Positions 9,183-18,535 of a stretch of 64,000 nt of DNA are shown piece by piece. The stretch lies in assembly GCF_002744755.1 (NCBI RefSeq), contig NZ_KZ319289.1:372001-436000 (forward strand), in the 5' to 3' direction. The number at the start of each line of letters is the position of its first letter. Within the stretch, counting starts at the first letter, position 1. Origin of the DNA: Leeuwenhoekiella nanhaiensis (lineage in GTDB: Bacteria > Bacteroidota > Bacteroidia > Flavobacteriales > Flavobacteriaceae). The notes under the pieces were generated by a model. That model had not been told where the DNA came from. It saw only the letters and a program-made list of their open reading frames with translations, and did not search any database. A program made the translations under genes and the position numbers.

Positions 9183-11849
9183 ATGAAAAAGATATTTAAA
9201 ATACTGGCAATTGTACTGGGCGTTGTCTTACTAGCCCTTATTGCCGCTCCCTTTTTATTTAGGAGCCAGCTTGAAGATCTGCTCAAGCGATCTATCAATG
9301 AAAATCTCAATGCTACGGTAGATTGGGAAGAATTCGACCTAACCTTATTCAGTAGTTTTCCCGATGCAACGGTACAGGTAAAAAACTTCACGGTGATAAA
9401 CCACGAACCTTTTGCAGGAGATACCCTGGCAGCAGGCGAGTTGCTCGAGCTTGAGATGGGAGTAAAGCAGTTGTTTAAAACTTCAACAGATAAGCCTATA
9501 GCAGTTGATGCAATTGCCTTAGACCGGGCTTATGTAAATATTAAAGTAGATAGTCTGGGTAACGCCAATTACGACATAGCTAAAGAAAATCCGGGTGCGG
9601 TTAACGACACACTTGCAGATCAGTCCGGGAGTTTTGTTTTTGAAGTGCAGGAATATGCGATTACCAATTCGCGCATTAATTATCTTGATGAAAGTACTAA
9701 AACCTATTTACGGTTACGTGAAGTGAATCACGAGGGGAGTGGTGATTTTTCGGCAGATGTCTCTAATCTCACTACCAAAACCAATGCGTTAGCATCTTTT
9801 GATTTTGATGGTGTAAACTATTTAAACCAAAACAAAATCGCCCTGGATGCAGTGATTGAAATGAATTTGCCCCAACAGCGCTATACGTTTAAAGAGAATG
9901 AAGCTTTAGTAAATCAGCTTCCCCTTGTTTTTGAAGGATTTGTTCAGGTTAATGAAACCAACAATGAGCTCGATCTTTCATTTAAAACCCCATCAAGCGA
10001 CTTTAAAAACTTTTTGCAGGTAATCCCGGAGGTCTATGCCAAAAATCTGGATGGGGTGACCACAACCGGAGATTTTATTGTGAATGGCCGTATTAATGGT
10101 GTTGTTGATGAAGAGCGTATCCCGATGTTGAATATCGAAATTCAATCCAATAACGCCTCATTTAAATATCCTAATCTGCCCAAAACGGTACAGGATATCA
10201 TCATTGATGCGCGTATTGTGAATGAGACCGGTAATGTCGACGACACCTATTTAGGCTTAAACAATTTGAATTTTAGAATAGATCAGGATGTTTTTAATGC
10301 TAAGGGAACTATCAAGCGACTCACGACAAATGCACTTATCGATTTGGCCCTTAAGGGAAGACTTAACCTTGCCAATCTGGAGAAAGCTTACCCTCTTGAA
10401 CTGGAGCAGGATATTAACGGAATGCTAACCGTAGATATGACTACTTCTTTTGATATGGAAAGTGTAGATAAAGAACAGTATCAGAACATTAAAAGTAGCG
10501 GAACTGCAAGCTTAAAAGATTTTAAATACGTATCGCCAGAGTTACCGAATGCGCTAAACGTAGCAGAAGCGAATCTAAGTTTCAATCCGGGAACGATAAG
10601 TCTGCAAAATCTGGAAGCTCAAACCGGAAAGACGGATCTTAGTGCTAAGGGTAGTATTGAAAACCTGATTCCGTTTTTGCTTTCCAAACAGAACCTGAAA
10701 GGCCGTTTTACGGTAAATTCAAATACCGTTGATTTGGCGGACTTCAGTGTAGTTGAAGAGCCTGTAGCTTCTGATACTCCCAAAACGCAAACGGCAAAAG
10801 CTTCGGCAGAGACAGCGATTAAGATTCCATCATTCCTGGATGCGGGGATTGATTTCGCAGCCGGAACGGTAATTTACGATAACATCACTTTAAAAAATGT
10901 AAAAGGAAATCTATCCGTTGCTGATGAGACCGCCCGTCTAACTAATATACAATCTGATCTTTTTGGTGGAAGGATTGCACTTACCGGAAATGTAAGTACT
11001 AAGACGGCAACTCCAACTTTTGGGATGGATTTAAACCTAAGTAGCGTAAGTATTAGTGAATCTTTTGAAGGTTTGGAAATGTTTCAGCAATTGGCTCCTA
11101 TCGCAAAAGCCCTTCAGGGAGCTTTAAACACGACTATTACTTTAAACGGAAATCTGAATGATGACCTTACTCCCGTGCTGACCAGTCTTGCCGGGAATGC
11201 TTTAGCACAATTGCTTACCGTTGAAGTAAATCCTGAAAAAATGAAATTACTTCAGCTGCTTGACACCAATTTAGAGTTCATCAACCTCGACAGGCTCGAC
11301 CTCAGTAATCTAAAAACCCAATTCAGTTTTCAGGATGGCCTGGTTACCGTAAAACCTTTCGATTTCAACATCAAAGGAATTAACGTGGGCGTGAGCGGTA
11401 CGCATAGTTTAGAAAATACGATGAATTATACCTTAAATCTGGATGTGCCGGGAACCTATTTAGGATCTAAACTAGGAGGTGCCCTCGCAGGTTTGAGCAA
11501 TCAAAATCTGGATCAGTATACCGTAGACCTTCCTATTAAACTAACCGGCAGTTTTACAAATCCTCAGGTGGGTGTCAATACGCAGCAGGCTGTTTCAAGC
11601 CTCACTCAACAGATCATCGCCACCCAAAAGGAAAAATTAGGTCAACAGGGAGAAGATAAAATCAAAGATGTTTTAGGCGGAATTTTGGGTGGAGGTGCAA
11701 AACCTAAAGATTCTACACAAACCGGAACGACCCCAACAAAAAGAGATAGTGTTATCCAAAACACGGCATCAAAAGCAGTCAAGGATGTATTGGGAAGTTT
11801 GTTTGGAAAGAAGAAAACCGTGCAGGACAGCACAAAATCAAACAACTAA
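9183..11849 (+). CDS. AsmA-family envelope protein, 888 aa
   Basis: An N-terminal membrane anchor (IFKILAIVLGVVLLALIAAP, residues 4-23) is followed by FRSQLEDLLKRSINENLNAT and a long run of beta-rich repeats (residues about 40-790), the layout of AsmA/TamB-like proteins that bridge the inner membrane and the periplasm and are thought to move or organise phospholipids. The region around residue 790-840 (GTYLGSKLGGALAGL then LPIKLTGSFTNPQVG) matches the AsmA C-terminal domain. The tail from about 840 is Gly/Lys/Thr-rich (LGGILGGGAKPKDS) and low complexity. Size is typical for Bacteroidetes AsmA homologues. No partner gene is next to it; a strong bidirectional terminator follows. Confidence 0.87.
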   Translation: MKKIFKILAIVLGVVLLALIAAPFLFRSQLEDLLKRSINENLNATVDWEEFDLTLFSSFPDATVQVKNFTVINHEPFAGDTLAAGELLELEMGVKQLFKTSTDKPIAVDAIALDRAYVNIKVDSLGNANYDIAKENPGAVNDTLADQSGSFVFEVQEYAITNSRINYLDESTKTYLRLREVNHEGSGDFSADVSNLTTKTNALASFDFDGVNYLNQNKIALDAVIEMNLPQQRYTFKENEALVNQLPLVFEGFVQVNETNNELDLSFKTPSSDFKNFLQVIPEVYAKNLDGVTTTGDFIVNGRINGVVDEERIPMLNIEIQSNNASFKYPNLPKTVQDIIIDARIVNETGNVDDTYLGLNNLNFRIDQDVFNAKGTIKRLTTNALIDLALKGRLNLANLEKAYPLELEQDINGMLTVDMTTSFDMESVDKEQYQNIKSSGTASLKDFKYVSPELPNALNVAEANLSFNPGTISLQNLEAQTGKTDLSAKGSIENLIPFLLSKQNLKGRFTVNSNTVDLADFSVVEEPVASDTPKTQTAKASAETAIKIPSFLDAGIDFAAGTVIYDNITLKNVKGNLSVADETARLTNIQSDLFGGRIALTGNVSTKTATPTFGMDLNLSSVSISESFEGLEMFQQLAPIAKALQGALNTTITLNGNLNDDLTPVLTSLAGNALAQLLTVEVNPEKMKLLQLLDTNLEFINLDRLDLSNLKTQFSFQDGLVTVKPFDFNIKGINVGVSGTHSLENTMNYTLNLDVPGTYLGSKLGGALAGLSNQNLDQYTVDLPIKLTGSFTNPQVGVNTQQAVSSLTQQIIATQKEKLGQQGEDKIKDVLGGILGGGAKPKDSTQTGTTPTKRDSVIQNTASKAVKDVLGSLFGKKKTVQDSTKSNN

Positions 11850-11868
11850 ACGCTAAGGTTTTAGTTAA

Positions 11869-11905
11869 AAAAAGCTTCAGGCTCCTCAAGAACCTGAAGC
11901 TTTTT
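11869..11905. terminator. Bidirectional terminator
   Basis: A 13-bp perfect stem AAAAAGCTTCAGG (11869-11881) / CCTGAAGCTTTTT (11893-11905) lies between the convergent AsmA and OmpA genes, with A/T tracts on both sides, so it can end both transcripts. Confidence 0.85.
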
Positions 11906-11907
11906 AT

Positions 11908-13872
11908 TTAATATTCAATTACTATAAACTCAGATCTTCGGTTTAATTGGTGCTCTTCTTCAGTACAATCAACCCCGTTAGAACACTCATTTTTAAGTTG
12001 GGTTTCTCCGAAGCCCTGCCCGCTAATACGTGAGGGATCAATTCCTCTGCTTACAATGTAATTTGCAGTTGCTTTAGCGCGCTTATCTGACAGGGTCAGG
12101 TTATAGGCATCTCCACCACGGCTGTCTGTATGTGCCCGTACTTCCACTACAAGAGTAGGGTTTGATTCCATCACTGCCAGTACTTTTACCAGCTCTAGTG
12201 CGGCGTCAGGTCTTATATTGAAGCGGTCAAAATCAAAATAAATAGGTGCAAGATCTAAAAGTTTAGCCAAGTCATCTCCAGGATTTATACGGGTGATTCT
12301 TGGTTCGAGATTAAGATCAACCGTTTTGCTTTTATTTTCAAGTGGAGTTGTGACGAGTTCTTCTGCAGAATAATATTCGGGCTCTTCGGCTCTGATCAGA
12401 ATTTCAGTATTACACAGTGGGTTGAGTTCGTATTTACCGTTCTCGTCCACATCAGTTGTTTGTAAAACATTGCCATCCAGATCAAGCGCGCTTACCGTAG
12501 CGGTAGCGATAGGTAATAGGGTCTGGGCATCTCGAATAGTCCCTACGATACTTGTGCGACATTCGGGTATTACTTTTATTGTACGGGTGAATCTGAAAAT
12601 ATCATCGCCTCCCATCCCAAAATACCGATTGGTAGAAAAGTAGCCGGTATTACTAAACTCATCTACGATAAAAGCAAAATCGTCTTGCGGACTGTTTATG
12701 GGTTTGCCCAGATTAATGATGTAGGCAATATCTCCGTTTTTGCGGGTGGCGGCCACGTAAATGTCTAATCCTCCGAGTCCCGGTCTGCCGTCAGAAGAAA
12801 AATAAAGATTACCTTTTTTACTGATGTATGGAAAGTTTTCGCGGCCTTCTGTATTGACCTTGGGTCCCAGATTACGAGGCTCGCTGTATTCATTATCGCC
12901 TGAAATATCAACTACCCAAAGATCAGAGAAGCCGGTTGTGCCGGGCATATCTGAAGCGAAATACAACTTTTTATTATCGGGGCTTAGAGCCGGGTGCGAT
13001 ACCGAGTATTCATCATTGTTAAATGGAAGTTCTACGGGATCAGACCAGCTGTCTCCGCGCTTTTCAGACTTATAGATTTTAAGCCTGATTGTTCCATTTT
13101 TATCTGTGCGCTTTACACCCTGCGCATAATTGTTACGGGTAAAATAGATGGTTCTGCCATCGTTGGTAAAAGCCGGCGAAGACTCATGATATCGGCTGTT
13201 AAGCTTATCTGCAAATCTTTCGACGGTGCCAAGTTCACCGGTCTCCCGATCTATTGGAGCCTGATAAAAATCAAGAAAAGGCTCATTATTCCACTTGTGT
13301 ACGTATTTCTTCGTTGTTCCCGTGTCCCGTGACGAAGAGAAAATGAGCTTGTTTTCGTAAAACATAGGCCCAAAATCTGAATAACGGGAGTTGGTTCTGC
13401 GCAAATTTTCAACCTCATATTCACTATCAGAATAGCTTATGTCTTCCAGATAATCAGGCTCTTCTTCAAAAAGCTCGGCACGGCTGTCTCCGCCTTTAGC
13501 TTTTCTGAAAGCTTCCATAATTTCATCAGACTTGCTGTAATTCTGAAGCGCTTTTAAGGCCTGCGCATAACGGAATAAATGTTCGGGAGAGACAGCGTCA
13601 GGATAGCGGTCTACAAGTTTTGCATACCACTGCGCGCTTTCTTCGTATTTAGCGTTGAAATAGTAAGAGTCTCCTAGTTTTTGAAAAAGTTCTGGCGATT
13701 CATAGCCATCACCGGCAAGGCGCAGATAGATTTTCTGAGCATCTATGAAAGCGTAGCTTTCAAATTTTTTATCCGCTTTACTTAATTCTTTCTCCTGAGC
13801 CTGAATTGTAAACAAGCCGCTGAAAACGAATAACGTAAGAAGCAGAATTTTGAAGTTGACCTGCATGACCAT
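11908..13872 (-). CDS. OmpA-family protein with TPR, PD40 propeller and SdrD/CarboxypepD-like domain
   Basis: Chosen start ATG 13872 (MVMQVNFKIL), giving 654 aa with a signal peptide ending FTIQAQ; a GTG at 13914 would place 14 odd residues before it. Domains in order: TPR-like helical repeats (about 25-120: AQKIYLRLAGDGY, LGDSYYFNAKYEESAQWYAK), a PD40/WD40-like beta-propeller (about 160-420, with repeats such as ALSPDNKKLYFASDMPGTTG), a carboxypeptidase-regulatory-like Ig fold (about 440-520: IVGTIRDAQTLLPIATATV), and an OmpA C-terminal peptidoglycan-binding domain (about 545-654: IYFDFDRFNIRPDAAL, VEVRAHTDSRG, NRRSEFIVIEY). Proteins of this build sit in the outer membrane; relatives include PorE of the type IX secretion machinery, but I cannot say this is that protein. 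Confidence 0.87.
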   Translation of the reverse strand: MVMQVNFKILLLTLFVFSGLFTIQAQEKELSKADKKFESYAFIDAQKIYLRLAGDGYESPELFQKLGDSYYFNAKYEESAQWYAKLVDRYPDAVSPEHLFRYAQALKALQNYSKSDEIMEAFRKAKGGDSRAELFEEEPDYLEDISYSDSEYEVENLRRTNSRYSDFGPMFYENKLIFSSSRDTGTTKKYVHKWNNEPFLDFYQAPIDRETGELGTVERFADKLNSRYHESSPAFTNDGRTIYFTRNNYAQGVKRTDKNGTIRLKIYKSEKRGDSWSDPVELPFNNDEYSVSHPALSPDNKKLYFASDMPGTTGFSDLWVVDISGDNEYSEPRNLGPKVNTEGRENFPYISKKGNLYFSSDGRPGLGGLDIYVAATRKNGDIAYIINLGKPINSPQDDFAFIVDEFSNTGYFSTNRYFGMGGDDIFRFTRTIKVIPECRTSIVGTIRDAQTLLPIATATVSALDLDGNVLQTTDVDENGKYELNPLCNTEILIRAEEPEYYSAEELVTTPLENKSKTVDLNLEPRITRINPGDDLAKLLDLAPIYFDFDRFNIRPDAALELVKVLAVMESNPTLVVEVRAHTDSRGGDAYNLTLSDKRAKATANYIVSRGIDPSRISGQGFGETQLKNECSNGVDCTEEEHQLNRRSEFIVIEY

Positions 13873-14038
13873 ATAAATAGGTTCAATTTTAGATTTAGGG
13901 GCTGTAAATATCACGAAATTAATGGAATTAATGAGATTTTACACGTAAAAAACGTCTATATCTTAAGGGGGTTTTTCCTGTTTATCATTGTTTTAGCTAT
14001 TGTTATTCCCTTATTTAATAAAAATTGAAGCCATTTCT

Positions 14039-14046
14039 TACTTTTG
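14039..14046 (+). promoter_or_regulatory. -7 promoter element (TACTTTTG)
   Basis: Exact TAnnTTTG match 25 bases before the TTG start of the nitroreductase; predicted transcription start near 14052 leaves a leader of about 20 nt. No -33 TTTG at ideal spacing. Confidence 0.5.
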
Positions 14047-14071
14047 AATTCACCTATTAAACTAGTAAAGC

Positions 14072-14632
14072 TTGAGACTTTTAAATATACTAAAATCACG
14101 TCGTTCTATTTTTCCCAATCAATTTACGAGCCAGAACCTGAGTAAAGATCAGATTTTGCAATTACTGGAAGCAGCAAACTGGGCTCCGAGTCATCGAAAA
14201 ACCAATCCATGGCGGTTTAAAGTGTTTCAGGGAGAATCATTAACTCTTTTAGCTGATAAGATCACGGCTGCCTATACGCGTACCACTCCGGAAAAGAATT
14301 TTTCGTCTTTTAAACTGAAGAAAAGTGTTGAAAAAGTGATGAGTAGTGGTGCTGTTATTGCCATTTGTATGCAACGCGATCTAAAAGACCGCGTTCCCGA
14401 ATGGGAGGAAATTGCGGCTACGGCGATGGCTGTACAAAATATGTGGCTGTTGACCGGCGAGTTAGGTTTGGGTGGCTATTGGAGTTCCCCGGGTTACATT
14501 AGTGATATGCAGGAAGAACTAAAACTAGCAGAAGGTGAACGCTGCCTGGGCTTTTTCTATCTGGGTGAATACCGGGATGAAAATCCTCAGGGAGATCGTG
14601 AACCGATTGAAGATAAAGTAACCTGGTTTTAA
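14072..14632 (+). CDS. Nitroreductase-family flavoprotein (TTG start)
   Basis: 186 aa, starting at TTG 14072 (MRLLNILKSRRSIF). The nitroreductase fold binds FMN and reduces nitro groups, quinones or enones with NAD(P)H. Visible family features: the N-terminal SRRS phosphate-binding Arg pair, LLEAANWAPSHRKTNPWRFKV (FMN ring contact region), AVAIC-like core SGAVIAICM, and AATAMAVQNMWLLTGELGLGG with the GYWSSPGY substrate loop. It is closest in pattern to the compact YdjA-type group. It converges with the amidohydrolase gene, 12 bases apart. The TTG start is supported by the short distance from the -7 box and by the lack of another start before SRRS. Confidence 0.85.
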   Translation: MRLLNILKSRRSIFPNQFTSQNLSKDQILQLLEAANWAPSHRKTNPWRFKVFQGESLTLLADKITAAYTRTTPEKNFSSFKLKKSVEKVMSSGAVIAICMQRDLKDRVPEWEEIAATAMAVQNMWLLTGELGLGGYWSSPGYISDMQEELKLAEGERCLGFFYLGEYRDENPQGDREPIEDKVTWF

Positions 14633-14644
14633 TAAGATTACTAC

Positions 14645-15919
14645 TTATTCCTTCACAACAACCTCCCCATTTTTCATTACAAAGCTCACATTAGTAAGCG
14701 TGCTGATATCTTCAAGGGGATCGTTGTCCACGGCAATGATGTCAGCTTTGAAGCCTGTGGCGATTTGACCAAGATCTTGTTCAGCCTTTAAAACCACTGC
14801 GCTGGTAAGTGTTGCACTTTGAATGGCTTGAAGCGGTGTCATTCCGGCTTCAACCATATAGATAAATTCCTTTGCATTTTCACCGTGAGGGAATACTCCG
14901 GCATCTGTTCCAAAGGCAATAGGAACTCCTTTTTTGTAGGCCATCGCAAATGTTTTTTGAAGTTGCGGACCTATTTCAAGGGCTTTGGGCACAATCACTT
15001 CCGGATAATAGCCTTTTATGAGAGCCTTGTCTGCCACGTACTTTCCAGCGCTTAGTGTAGGAACATAGTAGGTGTTATATTTGACCATCAGATCAGCGGT
15101 TTCTTCACTCATAAGTGTGCCGTGTTCAATAGTTTTTACTCCTGCCTTGATGGCGCGTTGCATGCCTTCATCGCCGTGGGCATGTGCCGCAACCTGAAGA
15201 TCATAATCTTTACCCGTTTGCACGATGGCTTCAATTTCTTCTGAGGTAAACTGCGGGTTTTGACCGTTTTTAGCGACACTGAGTACCCCGCCGGTAGCCG
15301 TAATTTTGATCCAGTCGGCTCCATTTTTATACCGTTGGCGCACGGCCTTACGGGCATCATCTGTATTATTTACGACACCTTCTTTAGGTCCGGGATCGTT
15401 CATAAGTTCTTTTTTGTATCCGTTAGTGGGGTCGGCGTGACCCCCTGTGGTTCCAATGGCTTTTTCTGCTGTAAAAATTCGTGGGCCAGTAACTTTGCCT
15501 GTATTAATAGCATTACGTAAAGAGACATTAATGCCGCTGCCACCCAGGTCCCTTACCGTGGTAAAGCCCGCCATTAAGGTTTTTTGAGCATACAGCTGCG
15601 CATTGTAAGCTACATCGGCATCGTTTAGGGTAAAAGTTTCCAGATATTTCGTTGGACTGGTTTCGCTTTCAATATGCACGTGCATATCAATGAGACCGGG
15701 TAAAAGGGTTTTATTCTGAAGATTGATAATAGTGCCTTTACCAAACTGATATCCGTCAAGTAGGTCTGCAATCGTATCTGCTTTTACGACAATCGTTTTT
15801 TCCTTTAGCATTTTGCCGGATTTTACATCCAATATTTTACCCGCCTGAATGTATGTGGTTTGTGCTAAAGCATTGAGATAACAAAAAGTTAGGGCGATAA
15901 AAACAAGTACGTTGCGCAT
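14645..15919 (-). CDS. Secreted metal-dependent amidohydrolase (Xaa-Pro dipeptidase-like)
   Basis: 424 aa with a signal peptide (MRNVLVFIALTFCYLNALAQ), so periplasmic or surface exposed. The amidohydrolase metal centre is complete: HxH in LIDMHVHIES (about 78-87), the bridging Lys in ADWIKITATGG (about 202-212), His in AAHAHGDEG, His in TIEHGTLMS, and Asp in AFGTDAGVFPHG. The order and the Lys ligand fit the Sgx9260/Xaa-Pro dipeptidase-like amidohydrolase group, which hydrolyses N-acyl or dipeptide substrates with L-Pro or hydrophobic C-termini; the true substrate is not known. The next gene upstream, 11 bases away on the same strand, is the DegT aminotransferase, so the two may share a transcript without an obvious shared role. 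Confidence 0.87.
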   Translation of the reverse strand: MRNVLVFIALTFCYLNALAQTTYIQAGKILDVKSGKMLKEKTIVVKADTIADLLDGYQFGKGTIINLQNKTLLPGLIDMHVHIESETSPTKYLETFTLNDADVAYNAQLYAQKTLMAGFTTVRDLGGSGINVSLRNAINTGKVTGPRIFTAEKAIGTTGGHADPTNGYKKELMNDPGPKEGVVNNTDDARKAVRQRYKNGADWIKITATGGVLSVAKNGQNPQFTSEEIEAIVQTGKDYDLQVAAHAHGDEGMQRAIKAGVKTIEHGTLMSEETADLMVKYNTYYVPTLSAGKYVADKALIKGYYPEVIVPKALEIGPQLQKTFAMAYKKGVPIAFGTDAGVFPHGENAKEFIYMVEAGMTPLQAIQSATLTSAVVLKAEQDLGQIATGFKADIIAVDNDPLEDISTLTNVSFVMKNGEVVVKE

Positions 15920-15930
15920 AGTTTCAGGTT

Positions 15931-17064
15931 TTAAGCATTTAAATATTCCAGGATGCTGTCACAGATGTATGCAATCTGCTCGTCATCCAGTTCGGTATGC
16001 ATAGGCAAAGAAATAACCTCTTTCGCCAGTTGATTAGTTACACTAAAATCGGCTTCATTGTAGCGAGAATCTGTGTAGGCTTTTTGTCTATGTAACGGGA
16101 TGGGGTAATATACTCCGCAAGGGATATCTTTCGAATTGAGGTGTTTTACAAGCCCATCGCGATCGCAGTCCTTCAGTCTCAAGGTATATTGATGAAAAAC
16201 ATGACAATCACATACATCGCAAATGAGCGGAGTCGTTATTTTATCGTGATCTTTCAGTCTTTCGGTATACTTACGAGCCGATTCTCTTCTCTTGGCGTTG
16301 TACGTGTCCAGATGAGGCAACTTTGCCCGAAGCACTGCTGCCTGAATCGAATCTAAACGCGAGTTTACGCCTACCACATCGTGATGATAGCGCTCGTACA
16401 TACCATGATTCACAATGCCTCTCAGCGTATGAGCCAGATCATCCTCGTTGGTAAATATTGCACCGCCGTCACCGTAGCATCCCAGATTTTTTGAGGGAAA
16501 AAACGAAGTGCTGCCTACGTGACCGATGGTTCCTGTTTTGACTTTTGACCCGTCTCTGCGGGTGTAATTGGCGCCAATACCCTGAGCGTTATCTTCGATA
16601 ACAAACAGGTTATGCTCGTCAGCGATTTCCATAATGGCATCCATATCTGCAACCTGACCAAAAAGATGAACCGGTACAATGGCTTTTGTTTTAGGGGTAA
16701 TCGCTCTTTTGATGGCCTCTACGTCAATATTGAAACCGTAAGGATTGACATCAACCAGTACTGGTGTAAGCTGTAAAAGTGCAATAACCTCTACAGTTGC
16801 TGCAAAGGTGAAATCGGCCGTGATGACCTCGTCGCCCGGTTTGAGCCCCAGACCCATCATAGCAATCTGCAGGGCATCGGTGCCGTTTGCGCAAGGGATG
16901 ACGTGTTTCACATTTAAATACTCCTCAAGTTCTTTTTGAAAACCGTGAACCTCAGGGCCATTTATGAATGCTGTGGTATCTATAACTTCCTGAATTGAGC
17001 GGTTTACCTGCTCTTTTATGGGTTCGTACTGACCTTTAAGGTCAACCATTTGAATTTTTTTCAT
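15931..17064 (-). CDS. DegT/DnrJ/EryC1/StrS-family sugar aminotransferase
   Basis: 377 aa, full length for the family of PLP enzymes that aminate nucleotide-linked keto sugars. The PLP Lys is Lys192 in SFFPSKNLGCYGDGG; Asp158 in VIEDNAQGIGA contacts the pyridine nitrogen; the N-terminus MVDLKGQYEPIKEQV and the ANGTDALQIAM phosphate loop are typical of WbpE/VioA-like members making amino sugars for O-antigen or capsule. A Cys-rich patch ICDVCDCHVFHQYTLR (about 284-299) is slightly unusual. It is not in a polysaccharide locus: the flanking genes are an amidohydrolase and, divergently, the KDO transferase, so the only envelope link is waaA. Confidence 0.9.
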   Translation of the reverse strand: MKKIQMVDLKGQYEPIKEQVNRSIQEVIDTTAFINGPEVHGFQKELEEYLNVKHVIPCANGTDALQIAMMGLGLKPGDEVITADFTFAATVEVIALLQLTPVLVDVNPYGFNIDVEAIKRAITPKTKAIVPVHLFGQVADMDAIMEIADEHNLFVIEDNAQGIGANYTRRDGSKVKTGTIGHVGSTSFFPSKNLGCYGDGGAIFTNEDDLAHTLRGIVNHGMYERYHHDVVGVNSRLDSIQAAVLRAKLPHLDTYNAKRRESARKYTERLKDHDKITTPLICDVCDCHVFHQYTLRLKDCDRDGLVKHLNSKDIPCGVYYPIPLHRQKAYTDSRYNEADFSVTNQLAKEVISLPMHTELDDEQIAYICDSILEYLNA

Positions 17065-17293
17065 CTAGTAAAATTTTGCCAGGCCTTTTAAAATCAAACG
17101 CTGATTGGGGCTGGGCTTTGTCAACTATTTAGGGGCCTCTTAAGGGCTGGTATTAATTTATTGATGCCGAAAAAATAGAACTAAGAATGGCAATTAAGCC
17201 TGTAAATAAGAAAATCTTCGGTATACGAAAGTACGAAATCTGCACCCTATACCCAATGTCTTTTTTTGAGGAAAAGGCTACTTTTACGCCGGT

Positions 17294-18535
17294 ATGCGAC
17301 AGCTCTATTCTTTTTTTATACAGGTCTTTGAATGGCTTTTGCCGGTTTTAGGGTTCTTTAGTGCTAAGCTGAAGGAATTCAGGCAGGTACGTCAGGGTGT
17401 TTTTTCCAGATTAAAATCAGATCTTAATCCAGGTGATCAGGTGATATGGGTTCATGCGGCCTCTCTTGGAGAGTATGAGCAGGCGGTTCCTGTACTTGAA
17501 GAGCTTCGCAAAAACTATCCTACCGCTAAAATCGTTCTCACTTTTTTCTCGCCATCGGGATATACCATTCGTAAAAACACACCTCTTGCCGATGTAGTCA
17601 CTTACCTGCCTTTGGATACCCCGGTAAATGCGAGGAAATTTGTAAAACTGGTCAACCCCAAACTGGTGCTCTTTGTGAAATATGAATTTTGGCCTAATTT
17701 TTTGGAGGAATTGAAAACTCACGACGTACATACGTTGCTTATTTCAGGGATTTTTAGGGAGAGTCAGCCGTTTTTTAAGTGGTACGGCAGCTGGATGAAG
17801 CAGAGTCTTAATACGTTCAGGCATTTTTTCCTTCAGAATAAAGAATCATTGAAAGCTTTAAAAAAAATGGGTTTTACCAATGCATCGGTAAGCGGAGATA
17901 CCCGTTTCGACCGCGTATCAAGACAGCGTACTTATGACAATTCGCTACAATTTATAGAAGACTTTAAGCAAGATCAATTGTTATTGGTTTGCGGAAGCAC
18001 CTGGCCTGAGGATGAAAAGCTGTTGATTGATTTTATAAACAGTACGAGCATCAAGGTAGTGGTTGCTCCCCATAAAATTGATGCCGAGCAAATAGCAGAC
18101 TTTATTAAACAGCTTAAGCGAAAAAGCGTCAACTATTCAGACTACAAACAAAAAGATTTGCCAGAGGCCGAGGTTTTAATCTTAAATCACGTGGGACTCC
18201 TTACTAAGGTTTATGCATACGCAGATATAGCCTATGTGGGCGGAGCTGCGGGTACGACGGGTCTGCATAACATTTTGGAACCGGCAACCTTCGGTATTCC
18301 CATAATTACAGGTACACATATCGATAAATTTCCGGAGGCACAGGATTTACGAAGGCTCGCCGGACTTTTCACTGTATCTGATGCAACCGAAACTGAGACT
18401 TTACTTAATAAACTGGTTTCTGAAGAAGATTTCAGAAATCAGACCGGAATGATTGCCGGTCATTTTATCTCCAGTCAGACGGGTGCAACTCAGGAGATCA
18501 TGAATTATCTGAACTCTCAGACGCTCACTGCCTGA
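17294..18535 (+). CDS. waaA: 3-deoxy-D-manno-octulosonic acid transferase
   Basis: 413 aa GT30 enzyme that adds KDO from CMP-KDO to lipid IVA during lipopolysaccharide core synthesis, bound to the cytoplasmic face of the inner membrane. The N-terminus has one hydrophobic segment (SFFIQVFEWLLPVLGFF). The catalytic Glu60 lies in VHAASLGEYEQ; the FVKYEFWPNFLEEL segment, SGDTRFDRV and the nucleotide-sugar site AYVGGAAGTTGLHNILEPA are all present. Length is normal. The last 19 bases overlap the end of the convergent DUF2461 gene. No other lipopolysaccharide genes are adjacent apart from the divergent DegT aminotransferase. Confidence 0.94.
   Translation: MRQLYSFFIQVFEWLLPVLGFFSAKLKEFRQVRQGVFSRLKSDLNPGDQVIWVHAASLGEYEQAVPVLEELRKNYPTAKIVLTFFSPSGYTIRKNTPLADVVTYLPLDTPVNARKFVKLVNPKLVLFVKYEFWPNFLEELKTHDVHTLLISGIFRESQPFFKWYGSWMKQSLNTFRHFFLQNKESLKALKKMGFTNASVSGDTRFDRVSRQRTYDNSLQFIEDFKQDQLLLVCGSTWPEDEKLLIDFINSTSIKVVVAPHKIDAEQIADFIKQLKRKSVNYSDYKQKDLPEAEVLILNHVGLLTKVYAYADIAYVGGAAGTTGLHNILEPATFGIPIITGTHIDKFPEAQDLRRLAGLFTVSDATETETLLNKLVSEEDFRNQTGMIAGHFISSQTGATQEIMNYLNSQTLTA

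Noticed and set aside
15931-18535. Polysaccharide biosynthesis cluster around the DegT aminotransferase and waaA
   Set aside because: There are no glycosyltransferases beyond WaaA, no flippase, polymerase or nucleotide-sugar genes nearby, and the two genes are divergent.
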